Shown one piece after another: positions 1 to 4,964 of a stretch of DNA of 5,001 nucleotides. The DNA is from Methanobrevibacter sp. (lineage in GTDB: Archaea; Methanobacteriota; Methanobacteria; Methanobacteriales; Methanobacteriaceae), in assembly GCA_030539985.1 (NCBI GenBank), contig JAUNXD010000128.1, positions 1 to 5,001 on the forward strand, read 5' to 3'. Below the pieces are notes generated by a model. The model was not told the origin of the DNA. It was given only the letters and a program-made list of their open reading frames with translations, and did no database searches. A program made the translations under genes and the position numbers. Each line of letters opens with the position of its first letter. The first letter of the stretch is position 1.

Positions 1-131
1 GAACATGCATCTTGATATTGTTTATTTGTAATATACTCTTCTTTTGAATTTCCAAATGCTAAAACATGTTCATGCAACCTATCGCAATAATAGATTATCT
101 TTTCAATAGCTTTTTTATAATTATCGTTCAT
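1..131 (-). CDS. hepT: HepT-like HEPN-domain toxin, 5' part only (runs off the window)
   Basis: This reading frame starts with ATG at 131-129 and stays open to the window edge, giving 43 codons that begin MNDNYKKAIEKI and end KQYQDAC. The pattern of a short helix, then an F-x-x-SKEEY segment, then a Y/F-QDAC motif is typical of the N-terminal half of DUF86/HepT proteins. Known HepT proteins are HEPN-fold RNases or RNA-modifying toxins acting in the cytoplasm. The catalytic R-x4-6-H motif lies in the C-terminal half and would be outside this window, so activity cannot be judged. The start overlaps the end of the upstream nucleotidyltransferase gene by 11 bases, the usual arrangement of MNT/HEPN pairs and a sign of translational coupling. 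No separate ribosome binding site is needed or obvious. The family call rests on the partial sequence plus the neighbour. Confidence 0.8.
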   Translation of the reverse strand, partial: MNDNYKKAIEKIIYYCDRLHEHVLAFGNSKEEYITNKQYQDAC

Positions 132-414
132 ATATTACAAGCTCCTCACTTTGGATTCGTTTAAGAAAATCTCTATCTGACACACCCATCGTTATTAAAT
201 CAACATGACAATTAAAAGCTTCTTGTAATTTCCTAACTAATGAACAATATTGAATTAAACCTCTTAATTCTCCTTTATCTATTAAGAAATCTAAGTCACT
301 TTCATCATTAGCTTCACCACGAGCATAAGATCCAAAAATACTTAAACGAACTACCCCATATTCTTCAACAATAGGAATTGCAGTATTTTTAATCTCTTCA
401 ATAGTATAAATCAT
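121..414 (-). CDS. mntA: MntA-type minimal nucleotidyltransferase, antitoxin of a MNT/HEPN pair
   Basis: This 97-residue protein is a minimal nucleotidyltransferase. The signature is visible as GSYARGEANDESDLD at residues 28-42: G28-S29, then D40 and D42 as the metal-binding pair, with D72 in VDLIT as the likely third acidic residue. In characterised systems MntA transfers AMP from ATP to a tyrosine of the HEPN partner and so silences it; that role is inferred here from the family and from the overlapping HepT-like gene downstream. The length is normal for the family. The start at 414 is supported by a GGTGAT-type ribosome binding site at about 419-426, complementary to the archaeal 16S rRNA 3' end. 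AT-rich TATA-like stretches lie upstream at about 439-447 and 453-463. The protein is cytosolic, with no membrane segment or signal peptide. Confidence 0.9.
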   Translation of the reverse strand: MIYTIEEIKNTAIPIVEEYGVVRLSIFGSYARGEANDESDLDFLIDKGELRGLIQYCSLVRKLQEAFNCHVDLITMGVSDRDFLKRIQSEELVIYER

Positions 415-438
415 GATGAATCACCTAAATACATATAA

Positions 439-467
439 TTATATAAAAATTATTTATATTAAATCTT
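439..467 (-). promoter_or_regulatory. Candidate TATA-box region for mntA-hepT
   Basis: Read on the minus strand, this stretch carries two TATA-like elements, AATATAAATA (about 454-463) and TTTATATAA (439-447). Counting about 25 bases downstream, the outer element would start transcription near 432 and leave a short leader containing the GGTGAT ribosome binding site. The inner one would start almost at that site. The outer one is therefore preferred, but the sequence is so AT-rich that the choice is uncertain. Confidence 0.4.
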
Positions 468-474
468 TTGAAAG

Positions 475-488
475 TGCACAACTGTGCA
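475..488. repeat. Small inverted repeat upstream of mntA, downstream of rnpB
   Basis: TGCACA at 475-480 and TGTGCA at 483-488 are perfect inverted repeats separated by two bases. AAGTG (472-476) and CACTT (493-497) give weaker outer symmetry. The site stands out as GC-containing in a very AT-rich gap. It lies just upstream of the candidate mntA TATA region, so it could be a binding site for an autoregulated toxin-antitoxin operon. It could equally be a small hairpin behind the RNase P RNA. The sequence alone does not decide. Confidence 0.45.
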
Positions 489-514
489 AAAACACTTGAA
501 AAATAAGAAAATAA
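489..514 (-). terminator. Probable T-rich terminator of the RNase P RNA transcript
   Basis: Immediately after the P1 helix of the RNase P RNA, the minus strand becomes T-rich, with short T-runs at 508-511, 499-503 and 488-492. Archaeal RNA polymerase stops at such oligo-T tracts without needing a strong hairpin. The nearby 475-488 inverted repeat may contribute. The exact 3' end is not determined. Confidence 0.45.
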
Positions 515-824
515 TTAATATTCATGGCCTGTTAAGAGTAACCCACATTCTGTTAATACAGCATTCATCTTAGCGAACTACCTTGCCTACAACAAATGAT
601 CTTCGGCATTTTTTGCTCTTGCATCCTATGGAATGGCCGTTTCACCGATTCTTTTAATGTCCTCAATTAAATATCATCGTCCACCATTAAAAGTCGTGTC
701 GTTTCTGCTCCAGAGTCATACTTCTCAGTATACGTCTTTCAACGTCATAGTCTTGTTTGATGTGCGGAGTTTCCTTAGTTTACGAAAAACCAGTAGCTGT
801 CTTCAACTTGCCAAAAAATATTAA
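515..824 (-). ncRNA. rnpB: RNase P RNA (catalytic RNA of tRNA 5'-end processing)
   Basis: This is the RNA subunit of RNase P, which removes the 5' leader from precursor tRNAs. No protein fits this stretch, but on the minus strand the conserved blocks appear in the right order. The 5' block reads AAGGAAACTCCGCACATC (761-778). The middle GGTGAAACGGCC lies at about 635-646, followed by AGAGCAAAAAATGCC near 605-619. The 3' part has GCTAAGATGAATGCTG (559-574) and ACAGAATGTGGGTTACTC (536-553). Helix P4 forms between minus-strand 771-763 and 547-540: eight pairs with the single bulged U that is universal in this RNA. Helix P1 closes the molecule: TTAATATT at its 5' end (824-817) pairs with AATATTAA at 522-515, and GGC pairs with GCC further in. 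The length of about 310 bases suits a methanogen. There is no room for its own promoter, since the tRNA ends 8 bases upstream. Ends are set by P1 and may be off by a few bases. Confidence 0.92.
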
Positions 825-832
825 TTAAAAAG

Positions 833-907
833 TAGCAGGGCCTAGATTTGAACTAGGGATCTCGGGGTTATGAGCCCCGCGGGTTCACCAGACTACCCCA
901 CCCTGCT
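833..907 (-). tRNA. Initiator tRNA-Met (anticodon CAT)
   Basis: A complete 75-base cloverleaf can be folded on the minus strand. The acceptor stem is AGCAGGG/CCCTGCT, the D stem GGGT/ACCC, the anticodon stem CGGGG/CCCCG around loop CTCATAA, and the T arm CCTAG-TTCAAAT-CTAGG, with A73 as discriminator. The anticodon CAT reads AUG. Two features identify the initiator rather than the elongator or a CAU-isoleucine tRNA: the A1-U72 pair at the end of the acceptor stem, and consecutive G-C pairs at the bottom of the anticodon stem. No intron is present, and CCA is not encoded, since the next bases are CTTTTT. The RNase P RNA gene begins 8 bases downstream, so the two are probably one precursor. Confidence 0.97.
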
Positions 908-950
908 ATACAAAAACAGTATTATAACTATTATTAATTATTAATACCAT

Positions 951-961
951 AATATATAAAG
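951..961 (-). promoter_or_regulatory. TATA box for the tRNA-Met/rnpB transcript
   Basis: CTTTATATATT on the minus strand is close to the methanogen TATA consensus. A start about 25 bases downstream falls near 930, giving a leader of roughly 20 bases that RNase P would remove from the tRNA. A second AT-rich element near 919-928 is too close to the tRNA. No other TATA-like sequence lies between here and the RNase P RNA, so this element probably serves both RNAs. Confidence 0.7.
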
Positions 962-966
962 TTTTC

Positions 967-998
967 GTAAAAATGAAAAAAAATCAAAGAAAATAAAC
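967..998 (-). terminator. T-rich terminator of the membrane coiled-coil gene pair
   Basis: After the stop codon of the gene ending at 999, the minus strand has runs of eight T (976-983) and five T (969-973). There is no clear hairpin. This oligo-T pattern is enough for archaeal termination. It sits directly upstream of the tRNA TATA box and would insulate the two transcripts. Confidence 0.5.
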
Positions 999-1511
999 TT
1001 AATTATTTTCTAATGATTCAATTCTTTTATCCAAATCATCCAATTTCTCAGCAGTAGCTTTCTGGAATTCTTCAGATGATTTTTTGAATTCTTTATAATC
1101 TTTTTCTAAAGCATCCACATTGCCAGTAGTTTCACTGAATTTAGTTTGAAGATCTTCTAAATCATCAGTAGTGGCTAAGGACCAGTCTTTGATTAATTCA
1201 TCACTTTTAGCATCTAAAAATGCATCGATTTTATTAGAAAATGCATCAGTGCCTAAGCTGGACATGTCAATGTCGCTTAACTTGACTTTGATTCTTTTAC
1301 TCATAGATTCAGATTCATCTTTTTCAGGAACTTCATTAGATAAATCAGCAGGATTTCCACCCAATACCTCATCCATATGAGCATCAGCACTGGTAGGAAC
1401 ATAATTACGTAATTTATCCATTGCAGATGGAGTATTTAACAAATAATAATAAACTAAAATTACAATTGCAGCGATCAAGATTATAACAGCAATTGCTTCA
1501 GTAGCATCCAT
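999..1511 (-). CDS. Unrecognised single-span membrane protein with acidic C-terminal coiled coil
   Basis: I do not recognise a family. The 170-residue protein has one hydrophobic segment at about residues 6-25, preceded by a very short N-terminus. A variable linker follows (about 40-70). A compact region from about 73 to 120 starts with a basic patch (SKRIKVKLSD) and contains a tryptophan at W110. Beyond it lies a charged heptad-like stretch (about 115-168, ending LDDLDKRIESLENN) that should form a coiled coil. The first charged residues after the membrane segment are K33 and R35, favouring a cytoplasmic C-terminal part. The start at 1511 is supported by an AGGTGG ribosome binding site overlapping the end of the upstream gene, which stops 8 bases earlier. 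The two genes therefore form an operon and may encode partners that assemble through their coiled coils. A structural role at the membrane is possible, but no function can be assigned. Confidence 0.85.
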   Translation of the reverse strand: MDATEAIAVIILIAAIVILVYYYLLNTPSAMDKLRNYVPTSADAHMDEVLGGNPADLSNEVPEKDESESMSKRIKVKLSDIDMSSLGTDAFSNKIDAFLDAKSDELIKDWSLATTDDLEDLQTKFSETTGNVDALEKDYKEFKKSSEEFQKATAEKLDDLDKRIESLENN

Positions 1512-1519
1512 ATTTCCAC

Positions 1520-1927
1520 CTATTTATCCATTTTCTTAAGTTTAGCTTCTTTTTGTTCAATTTCTTTAAGCATTTTTTCTAATTTTCTTTGTTCAGTCTC
1601 AGCTTCAAGTCTAGCCAATCTTTCATTTATTTCAGAATGAAGATATCCGACACGACTTCTTGCTTCGGTTGTGGATTGTCTAATAGCTGAAAGACTGTCT
1701 TGTTGCTCTTGCGGTAATGGAATTGGATTATCCATTAATCTTTTGGATTCAATATCTTTTTCCACCATGGACATTTTTTTAAGTTCAATTTCTTTTTCAA
1801 GCATTAAAATTGAATTTTTAGAGTTTGCAACACTTTTCCATTGGAAAACAATGATAATTAATACAATAGCAACAATAACCAAAATCAATATTAAAAACAT
1901 TTGGTCAGGTATTGTAGGAATATCCAT
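1520..1927 (-). CDS. Unrecognised single-span membrane protein with long coiled coil
   Basis: No family is recognised. This 135-residue protein has an N-terminal hydrophobic segment (about residues 10-29) followed by W30-K31, which suggests that the rest faces the cytoplasm. The remainder is almost all charged helix: a first coiled-coil stretch at about 38-65, a proline-containing break (NPIPLP, 67-72), and a second at about 85-133 rich in E, K, L and R. The start at 1927 has a strong GGAGGT ribosome binding site at 1935-1940. The gene is first in a two-gene operon with the next membrane coiled-coil gene and is transcribed divergently from map. The shared architecture of the two proteins suggests that they work together, for example as a membrane-anchored scaffold; that is inference only. 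The high lysine and glutamate content argues against a secreted protein. Confidence 0.87.
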   Translation of the reverse strand: MDIPTIPDQMFLILILVIVAIVLIIIVFQWKSVANSKNSILMLEKEIELKKMSMVEKDIESKRLMDNPIPLPQEQQDSLSAIRQSTTEARSRVGYLHSEINERLARLEAETEQRKLEKMLKEIEQKEAKLKKMDK

Positions 1928-1934
1928 TTTTTAA

Positions 1935-1940
1935 ACCTCC
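1935..1940 (-). promoter_or_regulatory. Ribosome binding site of the 1520-1927 gene
   Basis: GGAGGT on the minus strand lies 7 bases before the ATG at 1927, which fixes the start. Confidence 0.8.
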
Positions 1941-1969
1941 AATTTATATATAAATTGTAATACAAAATA

Positions 1970-1977
1970 TTATATAA
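1970..1977. promoter_or_regulatory. Symmetric TATA element shared by map and the divergent membrane operon
   Basis: TTATATAA reads the same on both strands. Counting about 25 bases in each direction puts starts near 2000 for map and near 1948 for the membrane operon. Both would give leaders of about 20-25 bases that include the observed ribosome binding sites. A longer AT palindrome at 1941-1956 is too close to the minus-strand gene to be its TATA box. Confidence 0.5.
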
Positions 1978-1982
1978 ACTTT

Positions 1983-2004
1983 ATCAATTAAATATTTAAT
2001 TGAT
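1983..2004. repeat. Perfect 22-base palindrome in the map promoter/leader
   Basis: The arms ATCAATTAAAT (1983-1993) and ATTTAATTGAT (1994-2004) are exact reverse complements with no spacer. The palindrome covers the predicted start of the map transcript. A dimeric regulator could bind it. Because the region is AT-rich, chance symmetry is not excluded. Confidence 0.6.
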
Positions 2005-2024
2005 TTAAAGGATGGTAAAAATTT

Positions 2025-2942
2025 ATGATGGAATCTTATATAAAATCTGGTAAACTCGCTTCAAAAATTAGAAACGAAGCTTCCAAAATGATTAAGGAAG
2101 GAACATTGGTAATTGATTTGGTGGAATATGTAGAAAATGAAATCTTGAAATCAGGAGCTCAAATTGCTTTTCCATGCAATGTATCCTTAAACGAAGTTGC
2201 GGCACATTATACCTCCCCCGCAGGAGATAAAACTGAAATACATGCGGGAGATATGGTAAAATTAGATTTGGGTGCAATGATTGATGGATATATTGCAGAT
2301 ACTGCCGTTACAATAATTGCTGATGGAAACATCACCGAAAACTATACTCAGGATGAAATAAACCTGCATGAGGAAATTGCAGAGGCCTCAGCTGCCGGGC
2401 TTGAAGCGGCAATTTCAACAGTAAGGGCAGGAGTCGAAGTTTCAAAGGTAGGTGATGCAGTTCATGAAGCGATATCAGAATATAAATTAAATCCTATTTT
2501 TAACCTTACCGGACACAGTCTGGAACAGTACAATCTCCATGCAGGTATTTCAATACCGAATTATGACAATCATGACAATTATGTCCTGGAAGAGGGACAG
2601 GCCATTGCAATCGAACCCTTTGCAACAAACGGCGAAGGAATCGTTAACGATGCACCAGGACACTACATCTATTCCTATATGGCCAACAAACCGTTCAGAA
2701 TGAAAAGTACCCAGAGGGTTTTAAAATATATACAGCACAACCACAGATATGTTCCGTTTTCCGGAAGATGGATTACAAATGAATTCGGTGAGCGAAAAGG
2801 AGCGATTGCTTTAAAGCAGCTTGCAGATGCAATGGCACTTTATCCGTATGCTCCACTGCGTGAAAAGGAGGGCTGCTTCGTCAGTCAAAAAGAACATACA
2901 GTGATTGTTGAAAAAGAAGGGTGTACGGTCACAACCATTTAA
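2025..2942 (+). CDS. map: Methionine aminopeptidase, type 2 (archaeal)
   Basis: This enzyme removes the initiator methionine from nascent proteins whose second residue is small. The 305-residue protein shows the full pita-bread fold signature. The five metal ligands can be placed at D81 (VKLDLG), D92 (YIADTA), H164 (TGHSLEQY), E197 (IAIEPFA) and E290 (QKEHT). H61 (AAHYT) and H172 (LHAGISIPN) are the expected active-site histidines. The insertion between about residues 200 and 280 is the helical subdomain that separates type 2 from bacterial-like type 1 enzymes, and there is no N-terminal extension as in eukaryotic MetAP2, so it is the archaeal form. The length is close to normal (about 295-305). 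Two consecutive ATG codons open the frame (2025 and 2028) and either could be used. A weak ribosome binding site (AGGATGGT, about 2009-2016) precedes them. The gene is divergent from the membrane operon and convergent with the adhesin-like gene. Confidence 0.97.
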   Translation: MMESYIKSGKLASKIRNEASKMIKEGTLVIDLVEYVENEILKSGAQIAFPCNVSLNEVAAHYTSPAGDKTEIHAGDMVKLDLGAMIDGYIADTAVTIIADGNITENYTQDEINLHEEIAEASAAGLEAAISTVRAGVEVSKVGDAVHEAISEYKLNPIFNLTGHSLEQYNLHAGISIPNYDNHDNYVLEEGQAIAIEPFATNGEGIVNDAPGHYIYSYMANKPFRMKSTQRVLKYIQHNHRYVPFSGRWITNEFGERKGAIALKQLADAMALYPYAPLREKEGCFVSQKEHTVIVEKEGCTVTTI

Positions 2943-2952
2943 AATTAAAAAA

Positions 2953-2978
2953 ATAGAAAAGAATCAATTCTTTTCTAT
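2953..2978. terminator. Convergent hairpin terminator between map and the adhesin-like gene
   Basis: Twelve-base arms at 2953-2964 and 2967-2978 (ATAGAAAAGAAT and its exact complement) enclose two bases. The map stop is 10 bases to the left and the adhesin-like stop 4 bases to the right. On the minus strand the hairpin runs straight into a T-tract (2947-2953), the classic terminator form. On the plus strand the T-rich arm itself (TTCTTTTCT) may stop transcription. It probably serves both genes. Confidence 0.75.
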
Positions 2979-2982
2979 AAAA

Positions 2983-3993
2983 TTAAACTGTGTACTGTGT
3001 GTAGACATAATGTCTTTTTGTTTTCTTATAGGAGACTACAATATTGTACTTTCCTAATTTTTTAGGATTGTTAAGATTAAATGTTGCAACTCCTTTTTTA
3101 TTTGTTTTGGCTTTATATGTTTTTTTGTTGAATTTGACTTTAATAACTTTATTCTTTTTGTTTTTAGCCAAAAATTTAACCTTAAACTTGATTTTAGATT
3201 TCCCTTTAACCTTGCCGGTCTTTGCTTTCAGCACATGTTTCACATTTAAATTGTTTGAAATTGTGAAATCCTTATATGTAACTGATATTATATATGCACC
3301 AGGCAGTGAAGTGATTTTCAGCTTCGCAAATCCTTTGCTGTCTGTTGTTCTAACATATTTCTTGCCATTTATTGAAAATGTCACTTTTTGACCCGCTTTT
3401 ACAGGGTTTCCATTATCATCAAAAACCCTAACCTTATAGATGGTGCCATCATCATAATACATGTTAATATTCTTGCCGCCGGTTATGACGTCGAATACCT
3501 TTATATTTGAGGACGCCATTGTTCCGGCTTCGAGATTAAATGCATTAAGGCGGTAGTTACCGTTTGATATTTTTGCCTTTAATAGGGCAACACCATTGGA
3601 GTCGGTTATTACCTCAAAGCCCTTGTCAATCTCATTATTCAATGTGAAATACACCTTTGTATTTTTTAGAGGGCTTCCTGATGCATCAAAAAATGTGGCC
3701 TGATAGTAGATTCCGCCCTTTACGCGTTTGGTAATTCCTTCCATCTTGATTGTTTGAGTATCCACAACAAAATTAGGGTCAACATTTTGGGAAATTAAAT
3801 CATCATGAGAATTTTCATAAGTCTCTTGAGAAGTATCGGCAGATACAATATCATCATTTCCATCCAAAGCCAGTTCAGGATTATCATCACTGTCTGAGAG
3901 AATTTGTGTGGCATTTTCATCAGCTGCAGATGCAAAACTTATTGATGCCGCAAATATCATCACGATGATGAAAATGAATACTTTATTTTTCAT
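2983..3993 (-). CDS. Secreted adhesin-like protein with three Ig-like repeats
   Basis: The 336-residue protein begins with a clear signal peptide: K2 and K4, a hydrophobic core at about 5-20, and a likely cleavage around ASA-A at 21-24. An acidic low-complexity stretch follows (25-72, fifteen D/E and no K/R). Three Ig-like beta domains come next, at about 78-168, 172-252 and 255-336. Each carries the same turn motif: TDSNGVALLKA (130-140), TDSKGFAKLKI (217-227) and TNKKGVATFNL (297-307). This resembles the bacterial Ig-like, invasin-type repeats in the large adhesin-like protein families of Methanobrevibacter, although this one is short. The last domain is extremely basic. No membrane anchor or sorting motif is visible at the C-terminus, so attachment to the pseudomurein wall, if any, would be non-covalent, perhaps through the lysines. 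The start has GGAGGT at 3999-4004, 5 bases away. A weak TATA-like stretch lies at about 4036-4046. A role in surface contact is inferred from the family. Confidence 0.85.
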   Translation of the reverse strand: MKNKVFIFIIVMIFAASISFASAADENATQILSDSDDNPELALDGNDDIVSADTSQETYENSHDDLISQNVDPNFVVDTQTIKMEGITKRVKGGIYYQATFFDASGSPLKNTKVYFTLNNEIDKGFEVITDSNGVALLKAKISNGNYRLNAFNLEAGTMASSNIKVFDVITGGKNINMYYDDGTIYKVRVFDDNGNPVKAGQKVTFSINGKKYVRTTDSKGFAKLKITSLPGAYIISVTYKDFTISNNLNVKHVLKAKTGKVKGKSKIKFKVKFLAKNKKNKVIKVKFNKKTYKAKTNKKGVATFNLNNPKKLGKYNIVVSYKKTKRHYVYTQYTV

Positions 3994-3998
3994 AGTTT

Positions 3999-4004
3999 AC
4001 CTCC
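3999..4004 (-). promoter_or_regulatory. Ribosome binding site of the adhesin-like gene
   Basis: GGAGGT on the minus strand is 5 bases before the ATG at 3993. It supports this start, which also gives a well-formed signal peptide. Confidence 0.8.
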
Positions 4005-4074
4005 ATTATCATATTTAGCCTAAGCAATATTTAAGATTAATTTAGAAAAAAAGTTGATTGGAATATGAAGGTTT

Positions 4075-4117
4075 GAAAAAAATAAAAAAAAAGAAAGAAG
4101 TGGAATTAGTATTCCAC
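4075..4117 (-). terminator. Terminator of the frh operon, overlapping the frhB stop codon
   Basis: On the minus strand GTGGAAT (4117-4111) and ATTCCAC (4106-4100) form a seven-pair stem with a four-base loop that contains part of the stop codon. The T-rich tract at 4099-4075, with runs of nine and seven T, follows directly. This is the shape of an intrinsic terminator and marks the end of the frh transcript before the adhesin-like gene. Confidence 0.75.
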
Positions 4118-4957
4118 AGGAAGTGGTAATCCCATTTTTGCTCTTCTTTCACGTTCTTTGCCGTTTTTGTCTTTTTTACCTGAAGCTAATTTTTCAAGTA
4201 ATCCGAGACCTGGTTTTACGTCGTCCATTGGTTTGGTTTCGATTAAACCAGCGTCAACAGCAGCTTTAAATACAGTTTCTCCAGCATCAGTTCTGGTTAA
4301 AACAGTGGACCATCCGTCAGGGGATCCTACAGAACCGGTAGATACGTCAGCCCATTCAGCAACGTAATCCATACAGATGTTACATCCAGCTTGTTCGTAT
4401 CCATGGGTTTCTTTAATAGCTAAACCTGAGTCTTCACCATCTTTGGTTAACCAGAATTTACCTTTACCTATGTCCATTTTGCTTGCATCTTGTAAGGAGT
4501 CAAATCCTAATTTTGCAGTTGCAAAGGTGTCAAGAGAAGCCATAGGGAAGTTTTCCATACAGTAGATACCGACAATTAATTTAATTTTGTCAGCAACGAA
4601 TCTAGCGAATGGATAAGCTTGTGCTTTTCTTAAACCTTGAACTTGACATGGAGTTGCAACAATACCTAATTTTTCAATACCATATTGACGGGTTGCTTCT
4701 TTAATAGCTGATAAGGTTGGGGACATTGAGTATTTAGTACCAGCAGCTGCAATAACTTCGTCTGAAGAAGTTACAACAGTAGGAATAGGTCTCCAATCAT
4801 CATCATGAGTTCCAGCTACAACAGCACCTTCGAGAATTCCTTCATCGAGTGCGTAACAAAGCAATGCTGAAACAATTCCTCCGTCTTGTGATACATCAGT
4901 AATTTTACTATCAGTAGCTTTTGCAGATAATGCTTCTTTATAAGTTCCTAATGGCAT
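4106..4957 (-). CDS. frhB: Coenzyme F420-reducing [NiFe] hydrogenase, beta subunit
   Basis: FrhB is the F420-binding iron-sulfur flavoprotein of the FrhAGB complex, which uses H2 to reduce F420 for the methanogenesis pathway. The 283-residue protein matches my memory of Methanothermobacter FrhB along its whole length, for example at the N-terminus (LGTYKE), DGGIV (25-29), AAGTKY (71-76), GIYCMENFP (130-138), the MDIGKGKFW block (161-169), KETHGYEQAGC (182-192), VSTGSVGSPDGWSTV (205-219) and KPGLGLLEKLA (248-258). Cysteines C104, C133, C192 and C195 are the likely [4Fe-4S] ligands; C34 is extra. The frame could open at TTG 4963, but AGGAGG at 4965-4970 is then one base away. The ATG at 4957 has the proper 7-base spacing and the usual start of the family, so it is chosen. 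The upstream stop codon (probable frhG) overlaps this ribosome binding site, which implies coupled translation. The gene is less AT-rich than its neighbours, as expected for a highly expressed gene. Confidence 0.97.
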   Translation of the reverse strand: MPLGTYKEALSAKATDSKITDVSQDGGIVSALLCYALDEGILEGAVVAGTHDDDWRPIPTVVTSSDEVIAAAGTKYSMSPTLSAIKEATRQYGIEKLGIVATPCQVQGLRKAQAYPFARFVADKIKLIVGIYCMENFPMASLDTFATAKLGFDSLQDASKMDIGKGKFWLTKDGEDSGLAIKETHGYEQAGCNICMDYVAEWADVSTGSVGSPDGWSTVLTRTDAGETVFKAAVDAGLIETKPMDDVKPGLGLLEKLASGKKDKNGKERERRAKMGLPLPVEY

Positions 4958-4964
4958 GTTCAAT

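Noticed and set aside
633..824. Plus-strand open frame of 63 codons
   Set aside because: It lies wholly antisense to the RNase P RNA, has no convincing ribosome binding site, and its composition reflects the structured RNA.
833..907. CAT anticodon tRNA as elongator Met or Ile2 tRNA
   Set aside because: The A1-U72 pair and the run of G-C pairs in the anticodon stem are initiator features.
1171..1380. Plus-strand open frame of 69 codons
   Set aside because: Antisense shadow of the membrane coiled-coil gene at 999-1511; no start signals and no recognisable protein features.
1671..1934. Plus-strand open frame of 87 codons
   Set aside because: Antisense to the 1520-1927 gene, which has a clear ribosome binding site and membrane helix. 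The apparent hydrophobicity comes from reading the complementary strand of charged AT-rich codons.
1941..1956. 16-base AT palindrome AATTTATATATAAATT as a TATA box for the membrane operon
   Set aside because: A start 25 bases downstream would fall at or past the start codon, leaving no room for the GGAGG site.
2092..2277. Minus-strand open frame of 61 codons
   Set aside because: Antisense to the catalytic region of map.
3044..3391. Plus-strand open frame of 115 codons that looks hydrophobic
   Set aside because: It is the complement of the lysine-rich domain of the adhesin-like gene: AAA/AAG codons read backwards as TTT/CTT give false membrane segments. No ribosome binding site.
4158..4565. 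Two plus-strand open frames (4158-4367 and 4377-4565)
   Set aside because: Antisense to the strongly conserved frhB.
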